Shown: piece by piece, positions 10,613 to 21,591 of the stretch
Layout: the number at the start of each line of letters is the position of its first letter
How positions within the stretch are numbered: position 1 is the stretch's first letter
Source: Monoplex corrugatus
Taxonomy: Eukaryota; Mollusca; Gastropoda; Littorinimorpha; Ranellidae
Reading direction: 5' to 3'
NCBI GenBank assembly: GCA_030674185.1
Contig: CM060307.1
Location: forward strand, 68,956,905 to 69,020,904
Length of the DNA: 64,000 bases
Translations under genes and position numbers: made by a program
Notes under the pieces: generated by a model
Told to the model about the DNA's origin: nothing
The model's database searches: none
The model's input: only the letters and a program-made list of their open reading frames with translations

Positions 10613-12684
10613 AGTATCAGTTGCAAGGAGGAGATTGTTGAGAATGTGTAGCAAGGCAGTTTCAGTGCTATGGCACTGGCGGTAGGCTGACTGGAAAGGA
10701 TTGAGGAGATTGTTGGCAGACAGGTGAGAGTTCAGTTGGTTGAGGAAAACTTTTTCAAGGAGTTTTGACAAGAAAGAGAGATTAGAGATAGGCCGGTAAT
10801 TTTTCAGTTCATTTGGGTCTAAATTGTATTTCTTGAGGAGAGGGTGAACAATAGCAGACTTGAAAGAATCTGGGACAGTTCCAGTTTGGAGAGAAGTGTT
10901 GATGATGTCAGTGATGAATGGGAGGAGAGTAGGGAGACAGTCAGAGTAGAGAGAACCTGGAAGAGGATCCAGTTCGCAGGTTTTGAACGACATGGATCTG
11001 ATTGTGTTGAGAATTTCTTCTTGTGAGACTGGGGTAAGAGTAGTAAGAGGTGTGCCAGAGAAGGAAGGGTCAGGTGGGCATGGTTGACAGGGTGTCCTGT
11101 CAAGCCTGTCACGAAGAGTTTGTATTTTGGTGGTGAAATACTTGGAGAATACAGATGGGAGTTCATCATTTGTGTGTTTTGTTGGGAGAGGTAAATCTTT
11201 TCGTGTGCCAAGGAGATGATTCATGGTTGTAAAGAGTTCTTTTGAAGAAGAGGCATTCAGGATTTTGGTTTGGAAATAGCTTGTTTTTGCAGATGCAATG
11301 AGGGTGGATACTTTTGTTTTAGAGGCTTGGAAAAGTTGCCTATGTACAGTGAGTTTGGATTTGCGCCAGCGGCGCTCTGCTCTGCGGCGGGCACGTCTTG
11401 CACAGGCAATCTCATGAGTGAGCCAGGGGGAGGGGGGCGGTCAGGTAAAAGACGGGTTGTGGCTGGAGCATGAGTGTCCAGAAGATGGTGGAGAGTAGTG
11501 TAGAATTCATCGGCAAGGTTATGTGACTTTTCAGAAAGGAGACGGAAGGCATCAGATGAAAATGAGGAGAGGTCGATAGATTTGAGATTGCGTCGAGTCA
11601 CTGTGCGCATGGTATGGGAAGGAGGAGGAATGTCAAGAGAACAGAGAATTGCAGAGTGGTCAGATGGAAGGGCTGAAGTCAGACGGGTAGAAAGAACTGA
11701 GCAGTTATCAGTAGCTGAATTGTGGTGATCACGAGAAATGATCCAGTCAAGAATGTGACCTTTTTGATGGGTTGGTTCAGAAATGTGTTGAGTCATATTG
11801 TGATTGGACAGAGAGTTGATGATATGTCTTGTGTTATAACGGTGAGTGTTGTCATAGTGGACATTGATGTCACCTAGAATGATGAGATTTCCAGGTAAGA
11901 GACAGTAGTAATCAAGAAGTTGACCAAAGTCAGAGAGAAACATGGATGTGGTGAGCTTGTTGGCAGAGCTAGGTGGAGGTCAATAGACACAGGAGAAGGT
12001 GATGGGGTGAGGGGTGGATTGGAAGGATACTTCAACGTGCTCGAAATAAGGATGGGAGAAAGGCAGAGACTGCGAGAAAGACAGGCAGGAATGGAGTGAG
12101 TCGTTGTAGAGGATGGTGATACCACCATCTCGGGATGAGCGATGGAAAGAAGCAAGCCTGTAACCACTCAGAGTGAGATTCACATGTATAGGTTCATGAC
12201 CAAGGGGGTTAAGCCATGTTTCGGTGATAAAAGCAATGTCAACATGCTCATCTGCGATAAAGTCAGCAATGACATCAGCTTTGCCATCAGTGCATGTTGA
12301 CTGAGCGTTAAAAAGGCATAGTTTCAGTTTATCACAATGCGGCGGCCGAGGTGGAGACGAAGGCAGCACCGACGGGACAGAAGACGAAGGCGACACCAGC
12401 GGGGCAGAAGACGAAGGCAGCAACGACGGGACAGAAGACGAAGGAGGCACCAGTGGGACAGAAGACAAAGGCAGCACCAGCGGGACAGAAGACGAGGGCA
12501 GCGCCGGCGGGACAGAAGACGAAAGCGGCACCGGCGGGACACAAGGCGAAGGCGGCACGGGCGGGACAGAAGGCGAAGGCGAAGGCGAAGACGGCAGAGG
12601 AGGAGACGAAGTTTGCAGCAGCAAGGTCGAGTGCAGGGGCAGTGGAGGAGATGAAGAAGCAGAAGAGTGGTGTCGGACTGGCAC
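10613..12684 (-). pseudogene. L2-A ORF, N-terminal half: proline/serine repeats, AP endonuclease, start of RT
   Basis: Reading down from 12684, a Pro/Ser-rich region with 9-residue repeats comes first (about 12355-12600). Next is an apurinic-like endonuclease domain (KLCLFNAQSTCTDGKAD.., HVDIAFITETWL, GGITILYNDS, then LIILGDINVHYDN, and SDHSAILCSLD at its end). A linker and the RT N-terminus (LKNYRPISNLSFLSKLLEK, FQSAYRQCHSTETALL) follow, stopping at LLLATDT where the nested copy begins. Stops and frameshifts occur near 11950-11980, 11440 and 11230. The endonuclease nicks target DNA to prime reverse transcription. The arrangement is that of L2-clade elements, with no RNase H domain seen. The start at 12684 is the first ATG in frame, not proven. 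Confidence 0.8.
12355..12600 (-). repeat. 27-bp coding minisatellite in the L2-A ORF
   Basis: About eight tandem 27-bp units of the type GGCAGCACCAGCGGGACAGA-AGACGAA on the plus strand. On the coding strand each gives nine residues such as SSVPLVPPS, giving a Pro/Ser-rich low-complexity linker before the endonuclease. The unit length keeps the frame. Confidence 0.85.
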
Positions 12685-13289
12685 AGCAGGAGGCAGATTG
12701 TGCCAAAGTCAGTGGAGACGTCCACCACGACAGGATCGCGCAGTGCGGGGCTTAGGACACAGCCCCAGTGTTCGTATGTGCTGGTAGATGCCTCCACCGA
12801 GGTAGCACTTGCTGTGTTTAAAAAGTGTCAGTCCAATTTGTTTTATAAAAGAAGGGTCCATAATTGCGAGCCAGTCAGGAGAGGAAGATACTTGCAGAGA
12901 ACACAAAGGTTTGGGAAAGCTGTAGCGTTGGGCGAACACAGTAAGCTAAAATGTAAACACAGTTCACAGATAAAATGTCCGACTTGAGCGGCTGAATTAG
13001 AATGATGAAAAGTAGGTGTAAAAACTTTGAAATCAGATTATCTGGTAAAATATTCAAAATTTAAAAAAAATATTTACATCACCGTGTGTCGGGATTTAAA
13101 AGCAACAAACTGATACAAAATTCAATGCATAAAATCAAATAGAACCACGATAAAATCACTGTAAAACACCACACACACTTTTGCTGCCTGCTGGCGCGAC
13201 ATCTACTCAGACATGCACACCATGAGATGTGTGTAATGGACCGCGTTCCTTAAAGCAAGCAAACATAGAAACAAACACAATGAAAAATG

Positions 13290-13523
<234 letters not shown>

Positions 13524-13659
13524 CTTATTTCACTGACATATTACTGTTATGTATGAACAACTGAAAACTGACTGGCGTAGTGTTCTACTGTAACAATACA
13601 AAAGTACTTGTTTATGCCGACATGTCCGGAACATTACTTTGTTTTTGACTGCATGTCTA

Positions 13660-13660
13660 G

Positions 13661-13726
<66 letters not shown>

Positions 13727-13794
13727 TACTATACATATACATATATATATGCATATATATATATACAATATATATGTACATATATATATATATA

Positions 13795-13849
<55 letters not shown>

Positions 13850-13855
13850 TTGAAT
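13660..13855. repeat. (CA)n-(TA)n compound microsatellite
   Basis: CA run (13662-13722) followed by TA-rich repeats with CATA variants to 13852. Confidence 0.97.
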
Positions 13856-14490
13856 ATGTGCATGCACTTTTATGTTTTTCTTAAATTGTTGTTTGTTGGT
13901 GGTGTCTTCCTTCTTTTCTTTCTTTCTTTCTTTTAACACGTAAGCACACAAACACACGTCTACACCCATTTAGATTTGCGTATTCATTTTACGCGTTTGT
14001 CACCGAGTATTTTCTTGTTTCAATGTTGATGTCTAACTTGTTTGAATTGAAAATCTTTAGTAGTTTCCCATTTTCTGTTGTTTTAATATAAATACATTAG
14101 CGAAGGAAGATTTGTAAGTCGGTCCATGTGTTACACTGGAAAGTCAAGAAGAAACGTTTCATTTTACAGTAAATTTTGTTTGCATCATGGCTAATCTGCC
14201 GCTATATTCTCTTATCTCAAAGCATTTGTATGGCGTTCGCCTGAATACTAATTCATTAGGTTGCACATGTCTTAGTTTACACTATTTGTTTCATTGCATT
14301 TGTTGCTGTTATTGTTGTTTTGCCACCATGGACGTACCATGTACAATTTGGGCTGCTATTCACGTGTAGAGCACGTCTTTACCGTGTTTCTGTTTGCCTA
14401 TGACAATGGGTTTTGCTACATAATCTTGGCAGGGACAATTCCTTTACTGCTGTTGGATCTTTTAAATTTGATGCACAGGAATTCTGGTTA
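13856..14490. other. Intergenic sequence, short (TTTC)n patch
   Basis: Only a TTTC tract (13911-13934) stands out. No gene or element is recognised. Confidence 0.45.
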
Positions 14491-14492
14491 TC

Positions 14493-14876
14493 GTGTCGTC
14501 GGAAAGACTAGACCTAAACCATCCACTAAGAAGAATGGAGAGGGGGTAGGGGAAAAACTATCTGTCCATTGTGTCATGGGAAAGACTAGACCTAAACCAT
14601 CCACTAAGAAGAATGGAGAGGGGGTAGGGGAAAAACTATCTGTCCATCGTGTCATGGGAAAGACTAGACCTAACCATCTACTAAGAAGAGTGGAGAGGGG
14701 GTAGGGGGGAAATTATCTGTCCATTGTGTCATGGGAAAGACTAGACCTAACCATCTACTAAGAAGAGTGGAGAGGGGGTAGGGGGAAAACTATCTGTCCA
14801 TCGTGTCATCGAAAAGACTAGACCTAAACCATCACTAAGAAGAATGGAGAGGGGGTAGGGAAAAAACTCTCTGACC
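14493..14876. repeat. 78-bp tandem repeat, five copies, beside a tRNA-like sequence
   Basis: The unit reads GGAAAGACTAGACCTAAACC..AGAGGGGGTAGGGG..ACTATCTGTCCAT. Units 1, 2 and 5 contain AAACCATC..AGAATGG, while units 3 and 4 share AACCATCTACTAAGAAGAGTGG, so pairs of units were duplicated together. On the minus strand the array directly follows the tRNA-like head at 14877-14940, so it looks like a repeatedly duplicated SINE body. Confidence 0.9.
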
Positions 14877-14940
14877 GATCATGATTCGAACTCGGGCTGT
14901 CGTGTCCGGAGTAGATGCTTTAACCACAAGACCACACATT
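14877..14940 (-). other. tRNA-like SINE head
   Basis: On the minus strand GTGGTCTTGTGGTTAAAGCA resembles a tRNA A-box/D-arm and GAGTTCGAATC a B box, about 30 bp apart. It grades into the 78-bp repeats rather than a 3' acceptor strand, so it is more likely the promoter head of a tRNA-derived SINE than a tRNA gene. Cloverleaf pairing was not established. Confidence 0.55.
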
Positions 14941-14945
14941 CCGCT

Positions 14946-15540
14946 TTATACGCAAGAGGAAGCCTGATTCAGCTTCAGTGGCGGAGGAACTAGTATTGAC
15001 TGAGTATGATAATGTCTGTTGCGCTCAGACTGTACAGATGACCAGCATGCCTGAAAACCAGCGGTCTTTCACAGAAGTGCCCGTGTATATTAGGTGTTCC
15101 GTCGACATCCACGAGGACCAAACGGAAAAAAACTCCTAAACCAGCGATGTTGTTAACAACAGACACTGGTTACTGTAGATAATCAAATTATATTGAATGG
15201 ACGGACAGCAAACATCCGACAGCAGGAAGAGCCCCACTTAGAATCATCAGTGTCTATCCATCTTCATTGTTATCCGTGATTGTGGAGTTGTTTTTTTCCA
15301 GATGAATGGAACGTTAAAATTGACCAAACCAGTAACATTTGCGTGACCCAGTGACAATTTAATGTGTGATGCACTTATTACAACATTACATCCATACATT
15401 TATGTAAAGATTTTTGCTGCCATTTTGCCTTGGGATAGACCAAGGGCTGAAACACACTGAAACATTTAGTGCTCTCGTTGAGTTGTTTTGTTTCGTTTTG
15501 TTTTTGTTTTTGTTTTGCTTTGCTTTGTTTTGTTTTTTGA
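14946..15540. other. Intergenic sequence, nothing recognised
   Basis: No open frame or repeat of note, apart from a GTTTTG-rich stretch at 15485-15537. Confidence 0.4.
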
Positions 15541-15554
15541 GTGACTGTGAATAA

Positions 15555-15613
15555 CAATAGATAGATATAATATAGACAGACAGATAGATAGATTGATAGA
15601 CAGACAGACAGAC

Positions 15614-15662
<49 letters not shown>

Positions 15663-15737
15663 TGTGTGTATGTGTGTATGTGCGTGCGTGCGTGCGTGCG
15701 TGCGTGTGTGTGTGTGTGTGTATGTGTGTGTGTGTGT

Positions 15738-15826
<89 letters not shown>
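15555..15826. repeat. GATA/GACA and (TG)n compound microsatellite
   Basis: GATA/GACA repeats (15560-15661) followed by TG repeats with TGCG and TATG variants to 15826. Confidence 0.97.
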
Positions 15827-15827
<1 letters not shown>

Positions 15828-15894
15828 GTGCCTGTGTAGTAGGTAGAAACATTTTGACGTGCACGGTAGTCGAAAGGACACGTGTGTGTACATG

Positions 15895-16063
15895 TAATTT
15901 GGGGACGTCCCCGAAATACACAAAATTAAAATTGGCTCAAAATCATAAAAATATGATAAAAATAATATACTGTTGCGTACAAAATATAGATTACGTAATT
16001 TTAAAAAATGTCCCCTAATTACTACATATTTCGCTTGTAGTAATTTGGGGACGTCCCGTAATT
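15895..16063. repeat. AT-rich segment with GGGGACGT-bearing inverted repeats
   Basis: GTAATTTGGGGACGTCCCC occurs at 15894-15912. A hairpin has arms TCCCCTAATTACTAC (16011-16025) and GTAGTAATTTGGGGA (16037-16051), 14 of 15 positions pairing, followed by CGTCCCGTAATTACTAC. The repeated motif in both orientations suggests the ends of a small foldback or MITE-like element of about 170 bp. Confidence 0.5.
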
Positions 16064-16450
16064 ACTACACCCCACTGACTCTGTTCTCACACAGATTGAG
16101 TTGCACAGCTTTTCAGTCTTAATCACTTTAAAAGCGTATTTCTTTGGCTTCTTTTCTGTCTGAGATTGATCTATCGTTTTCTTTACGGTTTTCTGTCTAT
16201 TTTTATTGCTGTGTAAGTGCTGATGGTGTTATTGTTGTTATTTTACCATCTTCCTTTTAATGAAAATAATAGATTTTTTTGGTCTAGCACTGCCATTAAT
16301 AGATTTATTGACTAAATAATTCACATTGGTGTTGATTAATTTTGAGGTGTTTAGTTTTAAAGTTTAATACATTTTTTTTTTAAATTAAATACCGTTTGTG
16401 TGACTCGATTTCAATTGTATATTTATTTGTTTATTCGTTTATTTAGATAT
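16064..16450. other. AT-rich intergenic sequence
   Basis: T-rich, no gene recognised. It leads into the TA microsatellite that borders the Tc1 element. Confidence 0.4.
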
Positions 16451-16452
16451 TC

Positions 16453-16536
<84 letters not shown>
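16451..16536. repeat. (TA)n microsatellite
   Basis: About 85 bp of AT dinucleotides immediately before the Tc1 element. Confidence 0.97.
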
Positions 16537-16544
16537 TCCTAATC

Positions 16545-18140
16545 ATAATTTAAGGGCCACTTCTTCCTTCCTCTCTAATTTTAAGTTGAAATAATTGACA
16601 ATGTTTAGAATTGATTCTATGTTTTATTTCATCATTTCCACACCTGTTTTTGAAAAAGAAATTAGCACAATGACCCATTAGTGAACAGCACATGCATTTA
16701 AAGGAACATCCCCCCCTTTTCAAAAAACAGAAAGTGTCAGATTTGGCCAATCTGTTTTCAATATCGCGTGTGTCCGCCCCGAGCCTGGATGCATGCTTCA
16801 CAGCGCCGATGCATCGACCCCACAAGGGTACGGAGTGTGTCCTGAGGGATGGCCGCCCACTCGATCTGCAGGATGTCGACCAGCCTGGCCAGGGTGCCCG
16901 GTGGGGGGTGGTTGTCCCTGATGCGCCTCCCGAGCACATCCCAGAGGTGTTCAATTGGGTTCAGGTCAGGTGAGCACGCTGGCCAGGCCATACGGACGAC
17001 TTCATGCTGCTCCAGGAAGTCGGTCACAAGGCGTGCTCGATGCGCAGGTGCATTGTCGTCCTGGAAGATGGCGCCTTGACCAAGGTCCACAAGCGCAGGC
17101 AGTGCCACGGCCACCAGAACCTCGTCCCGGTACCGGACCCCGTTCAGGATGCCGTCAATGGGGAGCAGGGGGGGTCGGGGTACCACGGCTCATGCCACCC
17201 CACACCATCACCGACCCGCCGCCGTACCGGTTATGCTCTTGGACAGTGGCGTCAGCGAACCTCTCCCCTTGACGTCGCCACACCCGAGCCCGGCCATCGT
17301 TAAAGGTCAGGGTGAACCTGGACTCATCCGAAAACAAGACCCGGGCCCACTGTTGCCTTGTCCAGGTCACGTGCTCCCTGGCCCAGGTCATGCGGCGCAC
17401 TCTGTTGACCGGTGACAGCACGGGTCGGACGGCCGGTCTCCGTGACCTCAAGTTTGCCTCATGTAGCCGTCTTCTCACCGTGCTGCAGCTGATGTTAGCA
17501 CCTGTTGCGTCCCTCAGCTGACCCCTCAAGGTCACCGCAGTGGATGCCCTTTCCCTCAGGACGGAGAGGGCAAGGTAGCGGTCTTGCTGTCTTGTCGTTA
17601 CTCTGGGTCGACCCGTGTGACGCCTTTCCTGGACTGCTCCAGTCTCATTGAAGCGCTCCAGCAGTCTCTGGATTGTGGAATGCGACACTTCAAGTCGTCT
17701 AGCAACTTCCCGCTGCGCTAGGCCTTCATCAAGCAGAGAGGGGGAGAGCCCCCGCTGCTCATCCGTCATCCGTCGTCTTGCAAGCATGGTTAAAACGAAC
17801 CAAGAACGGGTCCTTTTTATCCTCGTCTGCGGGCAACTTTGGCTGGAGTAGTGTTCAAAAAGGGCTTGCCTTGCACGTGCAAAGCGAATTTTGTCGCTAC
17901 CTTGCCTGCGTCGTCAGAGAGACCCTGCTGAAGATTCGACAATTTCGTGTGGAAATTGTCTTCCTTGGGCCGCCCATTGCAAATCGGCAAATCCCCAAAC
18001 ACGTGCCAAAAGGAAACTGCAATGTTGTCTGAGCTCTTATCCATTCAGTTACGGCAACGAATTGGAGAAAAGAGTAAGAGAAAATAGGTTATTTCTCCTT
18101 TCAAAAATTGACTCAAAAACGTTCCTGGCCCTTCAATAAT
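16545..18140 (-). mobile_element. Tc1/mariner transposon A
   Basis: A 1.6-kb element with one transposase gene on the minus strand. The ends ATAATTTAAGGGCCA (16545-16559) and TGGCCCTTCAATAAT (18126-18140) form an imperfect inverted repeat (13 of 15). Both sides are TA microsatellites, which fits the TA target preference of the superfamily but hides the target duplication. The exact ends are therefore inferred. Confidence 0.8.
16758..17787 (-). pseudogene. Tc1-type DD34E transposase with one frameshift
   Basis: Start ATG at 17785-17787 (MLARRRMTDEQRG). The N-terminal paired-like helix-turn-helix spans EVARRLEVSHSTIQRLLERF, followed by a GRPRVTTRQQD linker and a second HTH. Catalytic residues are visible: D in LFSDESRF, D in FQDDNAPAHRA, and E in SPDLNPIEHLW with 34 residues between the last two. 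The end HRRCEACIQARGGHTRY with its stop at 16758 is typical. A 1-bp indel in the G tract at about 17166-17175 breaks the frame between GTPTP and LLPIDG, so the protein is split in two frames. Total length (about 340 aa) matches the family. Cut-and-paste transposition at TA is known for the family. This copy is probably inactive. Confidence 0.92.
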
Positions 18141-18149
18141 GACGTGTAG

Positions 18150-18159
18150 TATATATATA

Positions 18160-18205
<46 letters not shown>

Positions 18206-18785
18206 GTTTATGTGTTTGTTTATCTATTTATTTATTCATTTACTTATTTATTAATGTATTTATTATTTTTGTACTCTTTATTTGTTTATTTATTTATTCA
18301 TTCATTTATCTGTTTATTGACTTACATATCTATTCCTTCATTTATTTATCTATTTATTTACTTTTTTTCCGGTTATGTTGATTTATATTTTTGTTTATTT
18401 ATTTATTGGTCCCTTTATTTATTTTATGTTTTATTCCTCTGTTTCTTTGACTGAATTTGATAAACTGTTTCTAATTTTTACTGTACTTTTTCATACCTTT
18501 TCTTTGTATCAATATTTATTCATTAGCTGCGTCGTATTTGTTTCCTATTTCTGTTGATTATTTTTATAAGATTTGATGTTTGTTTATTTATTTATTTATT
18601 ATTTATTTATTTATTTTATCTATTTGTTTGTTTGTTTGTTGTTTATTTGTTTATCCATTTGTATATTCATCTGTCAATCCATGTTCACTGTCCCCATTTC
18701 CTTCATTTGTCTTTGGTTTGTTGTTTCATTTGTCAAATAATTTGCACTTTCTTATATCAGTTTATTGCTTATTTTAATTAATTTG
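18150..18785. repeat. (TA)n followed by TTTA-rich low-complexity DNA
   Basis: TA repeat (18150-18202), then some 580 bp of TTTA/TTTG/TTCA-rich sequence whose translations are FIYLFIYL-like and not genes. Confidence 0.93.
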
Positions 18786-18990
18786 TTTTCCTTCATTGAA
18801 TAGTGATGTGGAAAGTGGATTGTTAAAGAAAGAAAAAAGAGGCATATAAGATTCCGTTAGACAACAAATATAACACTGAACAAAACGAAGATTAAGGAAG
18901 CATTAAAACAAACAAACAAACAAAAACGAATGGTGGGGAAGGCATGTCAAGTATAGCATTATAATGAAAACTCATACAATGTTTTCAAAG

Positions 18991-19149
18991 AAGTTACAAA
19001 AATGAATTATGATAAAATAGTGACTTCCATGTGCCAGTCAGTCAAGTTATAAAAATGAATTATGATAAAATAGTGACTTCCATGTGCCAGTCAGTCAAGT
19101 TATAAAAATGAATTATGATAAAATAGTGACTTCCATGTGCCAGTCAGTC
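18991..19149. repeat. 53-bp tandem repeat, exactly three units
   Basis: Units at 18991-19043, 19044-19096 and 19097-19149 (AAGTTATAAAAATGAATTAT..GTGCCAGTCAGTC) differ by a single base (TTACAA in the first, TTATAA later), so the amplification is recent. Confidence 0.97.
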
Positions 19150-19375
19150 AAGTGTTTTGCAAAAGCGTGACATGTAAATGTAAAATCACATAAACAAATA
19201 TAATAGCAATAAACGTAAAAAGAAAGTGTAACAATAATAACAAAATTAGATATATTTTGTTAGAAAAAACAAACAATAATAGACACGCAAATTACAAACA
19301 CAGAAACAAAGAAGAGTAGAAAATAAGGGAAGCATTAAAAAGCAAACGAGGGAGAGGAGAGCCATGTCAAAGCAA

Positions 19376-19725
19376 GAAAGAGAGAGAGAGAGAGAGAGAG
19401 ACAATGACAATGACAATGACAATGATGCTTTATTTTCCACCGGTAAAAGCTATTGGCTAGAAGCCATTTTTCAAACTTGCCGTTGCTGTTCTATACACAT
19501 GACATTTGTTTACAATAACAAGTACAGCTTAAGGAAAATACATGTTGAATACTGAAATTAAGATAACATTACAATGAAATTAAGAAACGTACACAGTCAG
19601 CACTTAGAGATAGATAGATAGAGAGAGAGAGAGAGGTAGATAGTATAGATAGAGAGATGAGCAGGTAGATAAGTAAATAAAGAAAGAAAGATAATGTTAG
19701 AGAGAGAGAGAGAGAGAGAGAGTGC
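19376..19725. repeat. GA, ACAATG and GATA microsatellite patches
   Basis: (AG)n at 19376-19400 with (ACAATG)n to 19425, and GATA/GAGA at 19605-19720. The sequence between shows nothing recognisable. Confidence 0.9.
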
Positions 19726-20695
19726 ATCACAAGTTATAAACATGACGTGCAGAAGAATACGTATTTCACGCATACAGGTTTGGAAAAAAAATCAGTTTAA
19801 CGACTTTCCACGTGCTCAAGTTCTCATGAAACAAAATTCCAGCCAGTACTTGTGGTGGTCCATTGAGAGCAGAGTTCTAAAACTGGCAGCGTGTATGAAT
19901 GGCATGGGATCGTCGAAACATTTTAGGGCCACCTTGGCCTATTCACCACCACCACAACACCACTTGTTAACAGCCCCTCTTCCTCCCTAGGGGCCCCCAC
20001 CTCACCTCCACAGTTCATTATTAGTAGGCTGTCCCCAGCGGCGATTTTTATGTGATGCCACCTCTGAACTAAGGATTTAATACTTACAGCTTTGTTTATT
20101 TCTTCAAGATATCAGATATCCTTTTTGGAATGCACAAAAAGAAAAAGAAACAGAAACAGAAAAATATGAAAATAAATGTTTTTGAAATAATGAAAAAATG
20201 TGGGAAACTGAAAGACTAACAAGAAGGTAATAATAATAAGAAGAAGAAGAAGAAGAAGAAGAAAAAGAAGAAGAGTTCCATATATATAGTGGTTACATAC
20301 ATGTCAGAGAATTCCCGTTGCACTTTACAAACAGTTATTATTACAGTAATGTGGTACAACAATAGGACACATACACTAACACATCAGTGAAGTATACGCA
20401 CTTCAATGGCAATACATTATAATGCAGTACATACATACGGGAAAACATTTTATTTATATGAATGCATGCAGGCATCACGCGTGCACACACACACACATAG
20501 ACACACACACACGTGTGCACGCGCGCGTGCGCATGACAAAATACAAAAACGATTGTTATCATACCCAGCCAAAAGAAAAGAAAAACAAAAAACAAAGGGA
20601 AATATCTACAAAATGGCAATCTACTACATCTCGGGAGAAAAATAAAACAGCAGGTAGATAAAAAGTCGAATAATCGTGAAAACAAGATTCACAAG
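19726..20695. other. Intergenic sequence with (AAG)n and CA patches
   Basis: AAG repeat at 20238-20272 and CA/CG repeat at 20484-20532. No gene recognised. Confidence 0.45.
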
Positions 20696-21434
20696 AATGA
20701 GGATGACAATAACATGTTATCTGATAAAAAAAAATTATCTCGTGACGAGTGTAACGGCATCAGCAGAAACAGCAGGAAAAATGAGAAAATTAGTGTGAGA
20801 TGGTTCGTGGTAGTTGTGGAAAATAAACAAATAACTTGGACATTTCAATTGGTAAAATGTGCGAACAGTGTAGTGTAAAAGCGACATTTTCAAAGCACAA
20901 GTTAAGTGACAAATGAGCACGTTTATTTCAACAAAAAAACACTCTACATGCTTCTCTTTATTATACTGATAATGATCATGGCATTAGCAGGAACTGATGT
21001 AGCAGAAATGCTATGGAAAATAAAGAAACCACCACCAGCACAATGGAATTGTGTAAACTTTCCAGCGTACGTAGTAATTAGGGGGCTCTGCCTGATCCTT
21101 AATTAGGGTAACAATTCAAAACAATATGTCTGTTTGAATATAACATGTCTACAAGCTTGCAATGACAACCTTGGCTAAAGTAGCACTACAATACCAGTAA
21201 TGGCAAAACGTGTTGTAAATAAGTGTTATTGGTGCTTGTGCTACAAACAGAGTAGACAACAATAGCAGACTTCGTGAGGGAATCAAAAACAAGTGCGACT
21301 GCCCGCGCCCAAGCAAACAGGAACCAGAAGAACAAACAAACCAAAGTAAGCGCGTACTCAACACAACAAGACAAGACAAGCGCAAATTTTTGGCCAACCG
21401 GCCTTTGTCAAGCGCGAATGCACGGTCACAAACA

Positions 21435-21528
21435 GACAACAATACAATACAATACAATACATTATTTGTATAGCGCAAAATCTCGATAAAATCAAATCTA
21501 AGCGCTAAAACAGACACACACGCACGCG

Positions 21529-21591
<63 letters not shown>

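Larger units (their letters stand above)
7655..13205 (-). mobile_element. L2-like LINE 'L2-A', near full-length, interrupted by its own family
   Basis: The 3' terminus (AATTACAATATTTATATAGCG on the plus strand) is at about 7680, and coding sequence runs up to about 12684. The 5' end probably lies near 13205, though the exact base is not provable. Sequences 7655-9142 and 10613-13205 are one element: the first resumes at GKVSLL exactly where the second stops at LLLATDT. A plus-strand copy of the family (9143-10612) sits between them. Without it the element is about 4.1 kb. Its 3' UTR holds a (CA)n tract (7735-7872) at the position where other copies hold theirs. Confidence 0.85.

Noticed and set aside
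12324..12797. Arg-rich, Ala-rich and Cys/Leu-rich frames over the coding minisatellite
   Set aside because: Shadows of the 27-bp repeat. The Pro/Ser frame on the minus strand is the one that joins the L2-A endonuclease.
14187..14704. Two overlapping plus-strand frames
   Set aside because: One has no domain and the other runs into the 78-bp tandem repeat.
14877..14940. Functional tRNA gene (also 51889-51943 and 3809-3888)
   Set aside because: Box motifs are present but the acceptor stem or T-stem is missing or unpaired, and the contexts are repeat-like.
16692..17521. Plus-strand open frames across the Tc1 element
   Set aside because: Antisense shadows of the transposase, which has clear motifs on the minus strand.
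18139..18781. Hydrophobic FIYLFIYL frames resembling membrane proteins
   Set aside because: TTTA-rich low-complexity DNA; all frames give Phe/Tyr/Leu.
21283..21434. Active hammerhead ribozyme
   Set aside because: Only a loose match to the core, with key positions altered. Kept as a remark within the nested-insertion finding.
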